Source: Alcanivoracaceae bacterium
GTDB lineage: Bacteria; Pseudomonadota; Gammaproteobacteria; Pseudomonadales; Alcanivoracaceae
NCBI GenBank assembly: GCA_029212745.1
Contig: JARGOL010000008.1
Coordinates: 1 to 64,000 of the forward strand
Direction of reading: 5' to 3'
DNA length: 64,000 nucleotides
In this document: positions 49,728 to 57,964 of the stretch, piece after piece
Layout of the letters: each line of letters opens with the position of its first letter
How positions within the stretch are numbered: position 1 is the stretch's first letter
Position numbers and translations under genes: made by a program
The notes under the pieces: generated by a model
Seen by the model: the letters and a program-made list of their open reading frames with translations, nothing else
Databases searched by the model: none
What the model was told of the DNA's origin: nothing

Positions 49728-51407
49728 ATGATCAGATCAACTCTTGCGCTCATGTTCGCCGGCACGGTCGCTGGCCTGCTGGCATTGGCGTCTTGCGACG
49801 GCAGCAGCGACTACCCTCTCGGGGCCAGCGGCAACAGTCATGAGCCCCAGGCGGAAATCGAACCAGGAACCGCAGGCACGCTGGACAGGCAGCTGCCAGC
49901 GGACCCTTCCCTGACCTATACCCGTGAAGCGGTCATTCCACCCCAGTGCTATACACGGACAGTAGGCCGTTTCAATCCATGCTACACCTGCCACCAGACG
50001 TACGACGACAAGCATCGCCCCAACTACATGCGCGACGGCTACCTGCAGGGAGTCTATGACTTTTCCGACCAGGGCCTGACCAATCACTGGCGCAATCTTT
50101 TTGTGGACCGTACTGCCCAGGTGGCAGCGATCAGTGATGCCGACATCCTTGACTGGATTCGCACCGATAACTTCACGCCATTTCTTGAAAAACTACGCTC
50201 TGACGATGCGTGGACGGGCCCGGAACCGGCACTGGAAAACCTGCACGCGGGCGCCGCAGCGTTCGATGCACACGGCTTCGCCAAAGATGGATCTGGTTGG
50301 GTGGCATTCAACTACAAGCCGTTACCAAGCACTTTCTGGCCCACCAATGGATCAACGGATGATGTCATGATCCAGCTGCCCGAGGCCTTTCGTAGCAGCA
50401 GTTGCCACGGCGACAGCAAGGATAGCCGTGATACCTATCTGGCCAACCTGTCGATCCTGGAGATGGCCATCAAGGGGCTGGACAGCATTTCAACGCCGCC
50501 CATTGATGAGCAAGGGGTGTGCCAGGATCTCGACGGCAACGGCGTCCTTGACGTGATTACGCATTTGCCCAGACGCAGCACCTACGCAGGCATGGCATCG
50601 TCCATCGCGGTCCAGTCCATGCGCTATCCGGTGGGCACGCGTTTCCTGCACACCGTGCGCTATGTGGACGTGGACAGCGATGGCAACATCAGCATCTCCG
50701 CGCGCATGAAGGAAGTCCGCTACATGCGCAAGATCCAGACATTCGAGAACAATGAGTTGCTGGGGCTTTACGGCAACGAGCTTCAGGAAAAGCTCGATGG
50801 CAATTTGCCCCGTTATCCCAACCACCAGGATCGCGGCTTCTACAACAAGTTCGGATGGGAGATCATTGGCTGGATCGAGGACCGCAACGGCGAGCTGCGC
50901 CAGCAAGCCTGGCAGGAGCAGCAGTTTTGCATGGGCTGTCATACCACGCTCGGTACGACCATCGATCACACCTTTGCATTTCCGCGCAAGGTCACCGGCG
51001 CGCAAGGCTGGGGCTATATTGACCTGCGCGGCATGGAAGACGTGCCGGCGCTGGGACAGGCCGATGGCGAAATCCTGCAGTACCTGCGCCGCGTCGGTGG
51101 CGGCAACGAGTTCCGCGAAAACCCGGAGATGCAGGCGCGCTGGTTCGATGCAGACGGCAACCTGGATGTGGAAAGCGTCCGGGCGGCAGACGTCTATACG
51201 CTGGTCACGCCATCACGGCAGCGGGCACTGGCCTTGAACAAGGCCTACCGGGTGATCGTTTCCGAGCAGAGCTTCCTTTACGGCCGGGACGCGACCATCG
51301 AGCCCGCCACCAACGTCTACGAGCAAGTGGACCCCGCCCGCGTCACCCCTCTGCCTGCTGACGCCCACGTGCACAACTACGACATCCGGCTGCAGTGGCC
51401 GGATTGA
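49728..51407 (+). CDS. diheme c-type cytochrome lipoprotein of unknown function
   Basis: A 559-residue exported protein. The signal ends in a lipobox (LALASC, Cys23). Two heme c motifs are present: CYTCH (85-89), close to the N-terminus, and CMGCH (401-405). Between them are two Asp-rich loops, DLDGNGVLD and DVDSDGNIS, that look like calcium sites. There are no membrane helices after the signal. I do not recognise the family. It lies 92 bp downstream of phoX, separated by two hairpins, and is probably in the same transcription unit. An envelope redox role is likely; partner and substrate are unknown. The ATG at 49728 has a poor ribosome site. Confidence 0.75.
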   Translation: MIRSTLALMFAGTVAGLLALASCDGSSDYPLGASGNSHEPQAEIEPGTAGTLDRQLPADPSLTYTREAVIPPQCYTRTVGRFNPCYTCHQTYDDKHRPNYMRDGYLQGVYDFSDQGLTNHWRNLFVDRTAQVAAISDADILDWIRTDNFTPFLEKLRSDDAWTGPEPALENLHAGAAAFDAHGFAKDGSGWVAFNYKPLPSTFWPTNGSTDDVMIQLPEAFRSSSCHGDSKDSRDTYLANLSILEMAIKGLDSISTPPIDEQGVCQDLDGNGVLDVITHLPRRSTYAGMASSIAVQSMRYPVGTRFLHTVRYVDVDSDGNISISARMKEVRYMRKIQTFENNELLGLYGNELQEKLDGNLPRYPNHQDRGFYNKFGWEIIGWIEDRNGELRQQAWQEQQFCMGCHTTLGTTIDHTFAFPRKVTGAQGWGYIDLRGMEDVPALGQADGEILQYLRRVGGGNEFRENPEMQARWFDADGNLDVESVRAADVYTLVTPSRQRALALNKAYRVIVSEQSFLYGRDATIEPATNVYEQVDPARVTPLPADAHVHNYDIRLQWPD

Positions 51408-51480
51408 CCCTGCCTGTCCGCCGCCGGACCTCTGGTCCGGCGATTACCCGTTGACCCGGACAGCTGAACAACAACAATGG

Positions 51481-51510
51481 TGTACAGGCGAAGCGAATAA
51501 ATGGTACGAT
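51481..51510 (+). promoter_or_regulatory. candidate promoter of the flavin/PLP operon
   Basis: TGTACA (51481-51486) and TACGAT (51505-51510) are 18 bp apart, 27 bp before the first start codon. The surrounding 50 bp are AT-rich compared with the flanks. Confidence 0.35.
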
Positions 51511-51536
51511 AGTGCCAATAAAAAGAGGGACCGCCT

Positions 51537-52904
51537 ATGTTCACCATCAATCCCGGGCGCCGGGCACTCCTTAAAGCGCTGTCACTGGCCCCTGCCGCTG
51601 TCCTGCTGCCGGCCCGGCTGCGCGCTGCTGCAGACAATGCCCTGAGCTGGCAGAACTGGTCCGGCAACCAGCGCTGTGCACCACAGGCCATCCACTATCC
51701 GTCGGATGCCGCCCAGCTGGCCGAAATTATCCGCAACAGCAGCGGTCGCATCCGCTGTTTCGGCGGCTCCCACTCGTTCAGCCCGGTGGTCCCCACAGAC
51801 GACACACTGGTATCCCTTGAGGCCATGTCCGGCCTGCTCGGCCATGACCCTGACACCCTGACCGCCACCTTTGCTGCCGGCACCCGCATCGGCATGGCCA
51901 GCGCGGCCAACTACAAGGTGGGCCAGAGTTTCACCAACGAGCCGGATATCAACCTGCAGTCCCTGGCCGGCGCACTGGCCACCTCCACCCATGGCACCGG
52001 CGCGGCACTGCCGGCACTGCCCGGCATGGTGGAATCCCTGCGCCTGATGACCGCCAGCGGCGAGCACCTTTCCCTGTCCGCAGCCGACGGCGATATTTTC
52101 CGGGCCGCCTGCTGCAACGTCGGTGCCCTGGGTGTTGTCACCGAGATCACTTTCCATAATGAACCCGCCTACCGGCTGGAAGAAAAAACCAGCGTCATGC
52201 CGCTGCGCGACGCCATGGACATGATCGAGCGCGAAAAGGACCAGCAGCGCAACATCGAGTTCTTTGCCTTCCCCCACGGTGAATCTGCCATCGTCAAGGT
52301 GACCAACCTGACCGACGAGCCGGACACCCCGGTGGAAGCGGAAGACAGCAACGAATTGCTGGAGATGGCCTGCGAGGTGTCCATGCGCGCCCCGTGGCTG
52401 ACCGGCATGATCCAGAAGGCGGTGACGTTCTTCGTCGAGGACACCGTGCGGCGCGGTCCGGCGTGGCAGATTTACGCCAACAAACGCGCTGTCATGTTCA
52501 ACGAGATGGAATACACGGTGCCTGCCGAACAGGGCCTGGCCTGCCTGGAGCGGGTCTGCGACACCATTCGCTCGCAGGACATCAACGTGTTCTTCCCGAT
52601 CGAGTTCCGCTACACGGCTGCCGACAACAGCCTGATTGGCATGTTCAGCGAGCGACCCGGCTGTTCCATCTCAGTGCACCAGTATCACCGCCAGGATTAC
52701 GCGCCGCTGTTCAACGCGGTGGAGCCCATTTTTCACCAGCATGCCGGACGGCCCCACTGGGGCAAATTGCACAGCATGGATGTTGCCGCCCTGCGTGGCG
52801 TGTACCCGCACCTGGACCGGTTCCGCGAGATTCGCGCACAGCTCGATCCGACGGGAAAGTTCCTTAACCCGCACCTGGAAAGCATTTTCGGGGTACAGGC
52901 ATGA
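51537..52904 (+). CDS. exported FAD-binding oxidase, aldonolactone-oxidase type
   Basis: A 455-residue flavoprotein. An N-terminal FAD_binding_4 (PCMH) domain holds GGSHSFSPVV and SLAGALATSTHGTG; a C-terminal ALO-type domain ends with HWGKLH and DPTGKFLNP. Relatives oxidise sugar lactones, alditols or similar hydroxyl substrates with O2 or another acceptor. The start MFTINPGRRALLKAL, followed by a hydrophobic stretch and ARLRAAA, looks like a Tat signal, so the folded flavoprotein is probably exported. AGAGGGA precedes the ATG. Its stop overlaps the next start (ATGA). The substrate is unknown. Confidence 0.82.
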   Translation: MFTINPGRRALLKALSLAPAAVLLPARLRAAADNALSWQNWSGNQRCAPQAIHYPSDAAQLAEIIRNSSGRIRCFGGSHSFSPVVPTDDTLVSLEAMSGLLGHDPDTLTATFAAGTRIGMASAANYKVGQSFTNEPDINLQSLAGALATSTHGTGAALPALPGMVESLRLMTASGEHLSLSAADGDIFRAACCNVGALGVVTEITFHNEPAYRLEEKTSVMPLRDAMDMIEREKDQQRNIEFFAFPHGESAIVKVTNLTDEPDTPVEAEDSNELLEMACEVSMRAPWLTGMIQKAVTFFVEDTVRRGPAWQIYANKRAVMFNEMEYTVPAEQGLACLERVCDTIRSQDINVFFPIEFRYTAADNSLIGMFSERPGCSISVHQYHRQDYAPLFNAVEPIFHQHAGRPHWGKLHSMDVAALRGVYPHLDRFREIRAQLDPTGKFLNPHLESIFGVQA

Positions 52905-54178
52905 AGCGTCGCACCTTCCTCGCCGGTTCGGTGCTGGCCGTGGGTGGCGCACTATTGCTGCGTCCCGGGAGCCGGGCCGCGCCCCACGACGGTTACTTCC
53001 TTGGCTTGCAGTCGGTATTACAGAAACAGGGCGTGGGCCATCCTGTAATGCTGATCGACCAGCAACGCCTGAAGCAGAACTGCGACACCCTGATGGCAGG
53101 TCTTCCCGCCGGACGCGCCTACCGTATCGTTGCCAAATCGCTGCCCAGCGTCAGCCTGATTGGCGCGGTGATGGCATATACCGGCACACGGCGGGTGATG
53201 GTTTTCCACCAGCCCTTCATGAACGCCCTGGCCACGCATATTCCTGACTGCGACATGCTGCTGGGCAAGCCCATGCCGGTGGCCGCGGCCCGGCAGTTCT
53301 ATGCCGAGCTGGGAGAGACGGCGTTCCATCCCGAGACACAACTGCAGTGGCTGGTGGATACCGTGGCGCGGTTGCAGCAGTACCTGTCACTGGCCCGCGA
53401 GCTGGGCCGACCCATGCGCATCAACCTGGAACTGGACGTGGGCCTGCACCGCGGCGGCCTGACCGAATTATCACAGCTGGACGAATGCCTGGACCTGATC
53501 GAGTCCAACCCGGAACACCTGTCCTTTGCCGGCTTCATGGGCTATGACGCCCACGTCGGCAAACTGCCCCCCGTGGTGGAAAGCACCCGGACATCGCTGC
53601 AAAAATCCAATGCCGTCTACCAGTCGTTCGTCGACAGGCTGCTGCAGCGTTACCCGGATATCGACCTGCCATCGCTGACACTGAATGGCGCCGGCAGCCC
53701 CACGGTGATGCTGCATGGCGATGACACGCCGCTGAACGAGCTGGCCGCTGGCTCCTGCCTGGTCAAGGGCATCGACTTTGACATCGCGCCGTTAACGGAC
53801 TTCCAGCCTGCCGCGTTCATCGCCACACCGGTATTGAAAAAACTGCATGGCCTCAACCTGCCCGGGCCCGTCCCCCTGGGTAACCTGTGGTCCGCCTGGG
53901 ACCCCAACCGGCGCATGACATGGTTCATCTACGGCGGCTACTGGAAAGCGCGCCCGGTCTCCCCAGCCGGCCTGGAAGAGAACAGCGTCTACGGCTTCAG
54001 CACCAACCAGATGATGTACAACAGTGGCGCCGGCACTGACCTTTCCGTGGATGACTTTATCTTCCTGCGCCCCACACAAAGCGAATTTGTGCTACTGCAG
54101 TTTGGTGACCTTGCCGCCGTGGACAGCACCGGGGCAATGAACTGGTGGCCGGTGCTGGAGCAGGGTCATGGCCGCTGA
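52901..54178 (+). CDS. exported fold-III PLP protein (alanine racemase/D-threonine aldolase-like)
   Basis: A 425-residue protein with a Tat signal (MKRRTFLAGSVLAVGG, then an Ala-rich end). The mature part has the alanine-racemase N-terminal TIM barrel: PLP lysine Lys79 in RIVAKSLPS, followed by NLELDVGLHRGG and MGYDAHVG. The second domain resembles the D-serine dehydratase/D-threonine aldolase beta domain rather than that of true alanine racemase. Periplasmic PLP enzymes are uncommon and need Tat export with cofactor bound, consistent with the signal. It is translationally coupled to the flavin oxidase before it and overlaps the next gene by 11 bases. The reaction is unknown. Confidence 0.78.
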   Translation: MKRRTFLAGSVLAVGGALLLRPGSRAAPHDGYFLGLQSVLQKQGVGHPVMLIDQQRLKQNCDTLMAGLPAGRAYRIVAKSLPSVSLIGAVMAYTGTRRVMVFHQPFMNALATHIPDCDMLLGKPMPVAAARQFYAELGETAFHPETQLQWLVDTVARLQQYLSLARELGRPMRINLELDVGLHRGGLTELSQLDECLDLIESNPEHLSFAGFMGYDAHVGKLPPVVESTRTSLQKSNAVYQSFVDRLLQRYPDIDLPSLTLNGAGSPTVMLHGDDTPLNELAAGSCLVKGIDFDIAPLTDFQPAAFIATPVLKKLHGLNLPGPVPLGNLWSAWDPNRRMTWFIYGGYWKARPVSPAGLEENSVYGFSTNQMMYNSGAGTDLSVDDFIFLRPTQSEFVLLQFGDLAAVDSTGAMNWWPVLEQGHGR

Positions 54179-55187
54179 CTACCGGCCATTGCTGAACCGG
54201 TTCCCGCAACTGCGTGCCAGCCTCGCGCCCACCCCCCTGTGTGACCTGCCAACGCCGGTGCAGCACCTGTCGAGCCTGGGCGGCCATGCCTGGGTGAAAC
54301 GGGATGACCTGACTGCCTCCGAATACGGCGGCAACAAGATGCGCAAGCTGGAATTCATCCTTGCTGACATGGACCGCCACAAGGCGAAACATGTTGTCAC
54401 GCTCGGCGCCACTGGCACCAATGCCGGTGTCGCGGCAGCGCTGGCTTGCCACAATACCGGCCGCAGCTGCGATATCTTCACCTTCCCGCAGCCAGACACA
54501 GACACCGTGCGCAAGAACCGTGCCCTGATGGATCATTATGGTGCCCGTTGCCTGCCGCGTCGCAATCTGCTGTCGGCGGCACTTGGCTGGTATCTGCATC
54601 CAGGTCGCCTGCTACCGGGCTGGTATTTCCTCTATGCCGGCTGCTCCAATCCACCCGCCACGTTTGCCTATATCAATGCGGTGCTGGAGCTGGCTGAACA
54701 GATAGAAGAAAGACAATGCCCACCGCCCTCAGAAATCATTGTCGCCGCTGGCTCCGGTGCCACCGTGGCGGGACTGGCCATTGGCTGCGCTTTGGCATTG
54801 CCGCATTGCACGGTGACTGCCGTGCAGGTGGCACCCGCCCGCCTGGGGCCTTTCGCCGTCTGCCACCCGAACGTTATCGAGAAAATGCAGGACCAGGCCT
54901 GGAAAGTATTGCGCGAGCAGGATGCCACCCTGCCGGACCGCCCGGTCCAGCACTGGGTCTGGGAAGACCGCTATTTCGGTAACGGTTACGGTGTGACGGA
55001 CGCCAGCACGGACACGGCCATTTCAGTGGGCAGTGCCCACGGCCTTGCCCTGGAAGCCACTTACAGCGGCAAGGCATTCAACTGCTTCCTGGACACACTG
55101 GACAAGCGCCGCGAGCCGGTGCTGTTCTGGCACACCTACAGCAGCGCGGCGCTACCGGAAGGGCTGCAGACTACATCCGGTTCATGA
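54168..55187 (+). CDS. fold-II PLP enzyme of the D-cysteine desulfhydrase/ACC deaminase family
   Basis: A 339-residue enzyme with the PLP lysine Lys57 in YGGNKMRKLE, a Thr/Gly-rich GATGTNAGVAAA loop and the phosphate-binding AAGSGATVAGLAIG. This is the ACC deaminase/D-cysteine desulfhydrase subfamily, which eliminates or deaminates D-amino acids and ACC. It has no signal peptide and should stay in the cytoplasm, unlike the two genes before it. GGAG stands 7 bases upstream of the ATG at 54168. Its end overlaps the convergent secreted-protein gene by 17 bases. The substrate is unknown; a D-amino acid is likely. Confidence 0.82.
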   Translation: MAADYRPLLNRFPQLRASLAPTPLCDLPTPVQHLSSLGGHAWVKRDDLTASEYGGNKMRKLEFILADMDRHKAKHVVTLGATGTNAGVAAALACHNTGRSCDIFTFPQPDTDTVRKNRALMDHYGARCLPRRNLLSAALGWYLHPGRLLPGWYFLYAGCSNPPATFAYINAVLELAEQIEERQCPPPSEIIVAAGSGATVAGLAIGCALALPHCTVTAVQVAPARLGPFAVCHPNVIEKMQDQAWKVLREQDATLPDRPVQHWVWEDRYFGNGYGVTDASTDTAISVGSAHGLALEATYSGKAFNCFLDTLDKRREPVLFWHTYSSAALPEGLQTTSGS

Positions 55188-55863
55188 CCTGTAGGCTCTC
55201 AACAATGGCGGTGGCGTAGCGGTCCACCAGGTAGGGCACCATGTCGACGTTGTAATTCAGCAGTGAACCGCGGATGAACTTGTACTTGGCTTCAGCCGAA
55301 CGCAGTGAATAGTCATCCGGATGCTTTTCACGCAGCTGGGCAAATTGCCGATCGGCCTCCTGCACCATCTCTTCAATATCAAGAACCTCGGTGGAGCTCA
55401 TGCCCGCTCCCATGGCGGACTCTGCTCGCCAGATGTACTCGGCACCCATGCGCTCGACGTGAACCGCCAGGGCAATCGGGTTGGGTGGTGTCGGCAGAAG
55501 TTCGGACAACGTTTCCGTGATGGCGATGCGGCTGCGACGGATATCATCCACAGTGTAGTGATTGCGGAACATGTAGGGGTCTGCCAGGGCCTGGTCATAG
55601 ACATCACGCAGGAATTCCCAGTCATCGCGCACGCTGTCCATCATTTCCGCATCCTGGTTCTCTGCCAGGACCTCAAGGTGCTCTTCCGTTTCCTCGAGCA
55701 TGTCCCGGCAGATGTCGGCACGATCCGAGCGCGCGTAATCAGAACCGGACATGAAGCCACAACGCTCCAGGCGATAAAGACCCAGCACGAAATCATCCGC
55801 GTCCCCGGCCCACGCTGGCGTGGCCATGGCCCCCAGCAGGAGAGCAATTACCCATTTCTTCAT
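55171..55863 (-). CDS. secreted protein of unknown function
   Basis: A 230-residue protein with a Sec signal peptide (MKKWVIALLLGAMATPAWA, cleavage before GDADDF). The mature part is acidic and predicted almost entirely helical, with many Asp, Glu, Arg and Met residues and two early cysteines (RLERCGFMSG, RADICRDML) that may pair. No known domain is apparent. It probably resides in the periplasm. The frame remains open to 55929, but only the ATG at 55863 gives a signal peptide. It is convergent with the fold-II PLP gene. Confidence 0.75.
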   Translation of the reverse strand: MKKWVIALLLGAMATPAWAGDADDFVLGLYRLERCGFMSGSDYARSDRADICRDMLEETEEHLEVLAENQDAEMMDSVRDDWEFLRDVYDQALADPYMFRNHYTVDDIRRSRIAITETLSELLPTPPNPIALAVHVERMGAEYIWRAESAMGAGMSSTEVLDIEEMVQEADRQFAQLREKHPDDYSLRSAEAKYKFIRGSLLNYNVDMVPYLVDRYATAIVESLQVMNRM

Positions 55864-56002
55864 TACCTGAATCCTCGTTCTACCCGTGCGATTCCTGTCA
55901 GCGGAGACAACAACTGTGACACGTTTCACGCTTTACCACACAAGTACGGACGACCGGCAAGACGGAAATCTGTACCGCTGATCTGCTGAATCTTTAATTC
56001 TG

Positions 56003-56446
56003 TTAAAACGGGCGGCGACGGAAGTGCTGGCGCACCGCGTCGTCTGACTCTTGCCAGCATTGCCGGTCACAGACGTACTGGCCGAGTGCACGGGCGAGGG
56101 CATGGCGGTAGCGGGCAAACCCGGCATAAAGCAGGTCCGCCAGAGGCTTCACCGGCGGCCACAGCAACCAGCTGATCCGTCCGCCGACGCCGGCAGCCTG
56201 CCAGGCCGCCACGGTCGCATCCACACCAGTCAGCCAGCGACCGTCCGCCAGCCTGACGTGGAGCACCGCGCGCAGGCGCTCCACAGGGGGCACCTGCTCA
56301 CAGGCCAGCGCCAGTTGGTCATTGACATCGACCAGCCGCAGGTTGCCATCCCGGGCATGCCTGGCAAGCCAGCCAATCTCGCGCATACACAGCGGGCAGC
56401 GGCCATCGTAGTACAGGGTTACAGGTCCAACCGGCAAATCCTTCAT
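56003..56446 (-). CDS. DCC-family thiol-disulfide oxidoreductase (DUF393)
   Basis: A 147-residue protein with the DCC motif YYDGRCPLC near the N-terminus (Cys17 and Cys20), LRLVDVND and the C-terminal RYRHALARALG. This thioredoxin-like family is common in proteobacteria; redox activity is predicted but poorly characterised. There is no signal peptide. The ATG at 56444-56446 has no strong ribosome site. Its neighbours are unrelated. Confidence 0.82.
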   Translation of the reverse strand: MKDLPVGPVTLYYDGRCPLCMREIGWLARHARDGNLRLVDVNDQLALACEQVPPVERLRAVLHVRLADGRWLTGVDATVAAWQAAGVGGRISWLLWPPVKPLADLLYAGFARYRHALARALGQYVCDRQCWQESDDAVRQHFRRRPF

Positions 56447-56572
56447 GTAGCCAGCTTGACGGCTGCCGGCTCAAATCGCCGTGAACAGGCGCCGCCGCAC
56501 ACCGGGTCATGGACGCCGGCAACAACCCGCGGCAAAGTACGTGGCCAGTAAACGGCAGATCAGGAGCAGGGC

Positions 56573-57007
56573 ATGACAAGCAGACTGGAGCAGGTACGTG
56601 ACGCGGTTCTTTCCCATCCGTTTCACGCCGCCTGCGAGCTGCAGCTGGAGACGGCGGCTGATGGCAAGGCGGAGCTGCGGTTTCCGGTGAACAGTTTCAC
56701 TGGCAATCCGCAGGGCGCACTGCACGGCGGCATCCTCTATGCGTTGATGGACGTGGCCTGTTTTTTTGCCGTGATGACATTGCTGGAAGCGCACGAGCAC
56801 GCCGTCTCCATTGAAGTGAACACCTCCGTGCTCCGCGCTGCCCGCCCCGGCGAACAGGTGCGTCTCAACAGCCACGTGGACAGGCGGGGACGCACCCTGG
56901 CTGCCATGCGTTGCGAGGCCCATGCCATTGACGCCGACGGCAAGTCGCGATTGATCGCCACCGGCAATGTGACCAAGTCCATTCTGGTCACGCCTGAACC
57001 CGCCTGA
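56573..57007 (+). CDS. PaaI-type hotdog thioesterase
   Basis: A 144-residue single hotdog-fold protein. The family motif GALHGGILYALMDVA (about 48-62) includes the HGG loop and the catalytic Asp of PaaI-like acyl-CoA thioesterases. It should hydrolyse an acyl- or aryl-CoA in the cytoplasm. AGGAGC precedes the ATG at 56573. It ends 11 bases before the cupredoxin gene, but its function does not connect obviously with copper. Confidence 0.83.
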   Translation: MTSRLEQVRDAVLSHPFHAACELQLETAADGKAELRFPVNSFTGNPQGALHGGILYALMDVACFFAVMTLLEAHEHAVSIEVNTSVLRAARPGEQVRLNSHVDRRGRTLAAMRCEAHAIDADGKSRLIATGNVTKSILVTPEPA

Positions 57008-57018
57008 CAGACGACACT

Positions 57019-57522
57019 GTGAACATGCCCACGCAGCGACGCATGGTTTTCTTCTCGCGCAGGCGCCGGGTGCTGGCGGCAACCCTGTTGATGGTTGTGG
57101 CCTCATCGTCCATGGCCCATGGCATCAAGCCGAAAGAGAAGCAGTTCCCGGCGGGCGTGCCGGAGACCGTGCAGACCGGCGTCAGGGAAGTAGCGCTGCA
57201 GGTAAACGACGACGGCTGGCAGGGCCCTGCGCTGGCCTTCGCCCAGGACACCCGTGTTGTCTTCGTACTCAAAAACACGGGCCAGGAAAAGCACCTTTTT
57301 GTCATCGGCGACGCACCCGGGCAGCGCGACCAGGCGCTTATGCACCGCCTGATGCCGGCTGATACCTACGACTATCCCAACACCCGTCACCTGGCACCCG
57401 GCAACACCGCCCGGGTGGGGTGGCGATTCAACCGCCGCGGCACATTCAGCATCCGCTGCCTGCTGCCGGGCCACCAGGCGAACGAGCGCGGGGTCATGAT
57501 CCGGGTATCCGGCGACCATTGA
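57019..57522 (+). CDS. exported cupredoxin-like copper protein
   Basis: A 167-residue protein with a basic N-terminus and signal peptide (RRRRVLAATLLMVVASSSMA). The cupredoxin domain has likely copper ligands His92, Cys147, His152 and Met160 (RCLLPGHQANERGVM), a type I or related site. The His in MAHGIKPK may add a second site. Start is ambiguous: GTG 57019, ATG 57025 or ATG 57043, with no strong ribosome site. It is the first gene of a copper unit with copL, copA and copB, and resembles the small cupredoxins linked to copper tolerance. Confidence 0.75.
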   Translation: MNMPTQRRMVFFSRRRRVLAATLLMVVASSSMAHGIKPKEKQFPAGVPETVQTGVREVALQVNDDGWQGPALAFAQDTRVVFVLKNTGQEKHLFVIGDAPGQRDQALMHRLMPADTYDYPNTRHLAPGNTARVGWRFNRRGTFSIRCLLPGHQANERGVMIRVSGDH

Positions 57523-57538
57523 CCCCGGGGTTACCCCG

Positions 57539-57922
57539 ATGTTGTATGCTCAGGAGATGAAAGCACTGCGCATGTCTGTCGTTGTCCTGTCGCTGCTGGC
57601 GTTTTTCGCTGGCAACCCGGCTGTGGCTGCGCTGGCCAGCGCCGGCCTGGCAGTCCATCAGGAAACGCTTGCCGCCGGTGCCACTGGCCAGGACAGTCAT
57701 GACATGCCCTGCCATACCATGTCCCGCCAGCACGACACATCCAGCGCCCAGGGCTGCCCCATGTCCAATGACGGCCCCTGCCACTGTCCGGCAGCCGCCG
57801 CCTTGCCGACAACAGAAACACTGGCCCAGCCTGCCATACCCGTAGCAGCCATGAATGCGGGCGTGGTCACTGCATTGTGTGCAGCACAACCGCAACGTCT
57901 TCTGCGTCCACCGTCTGCCTGA
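57539..57922 (+). CDS. copL: CopL-type metal-binding protein
   Basis: A 127-residue secreted protein: signal peptide, then a Cys/His/Met-rich stretch (DMPCHTM, GCPMSNDGPCHCP; cysteines near 58, 73, 81 and 83) and a proline-rich tail. CopL precedes copA in Xanthomonas and relatives and is needed for copper-induced copAB expression. The position directly before copA supports the name. Start is uncertain between ATG 57539, 57557 and 57572; GGAG lies directly before the second. Confidence 0.72.
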   Translation: MLYAQEMKALRMSVVVLSLLAFFAGNPAVAALASAGLAVHQETLAAGATGQDSHDMPCHTMSRQHDTSSAQGCPMSNDGPCHCPAAAALPTTETLAQPAIPVAAMNAGVVTALCAAQPQRLLRPPSA

Positions 57923-57964
57923 CTGAAACCGATAGCCCTTCGTTTTCAGACAGGAGATTCGACA

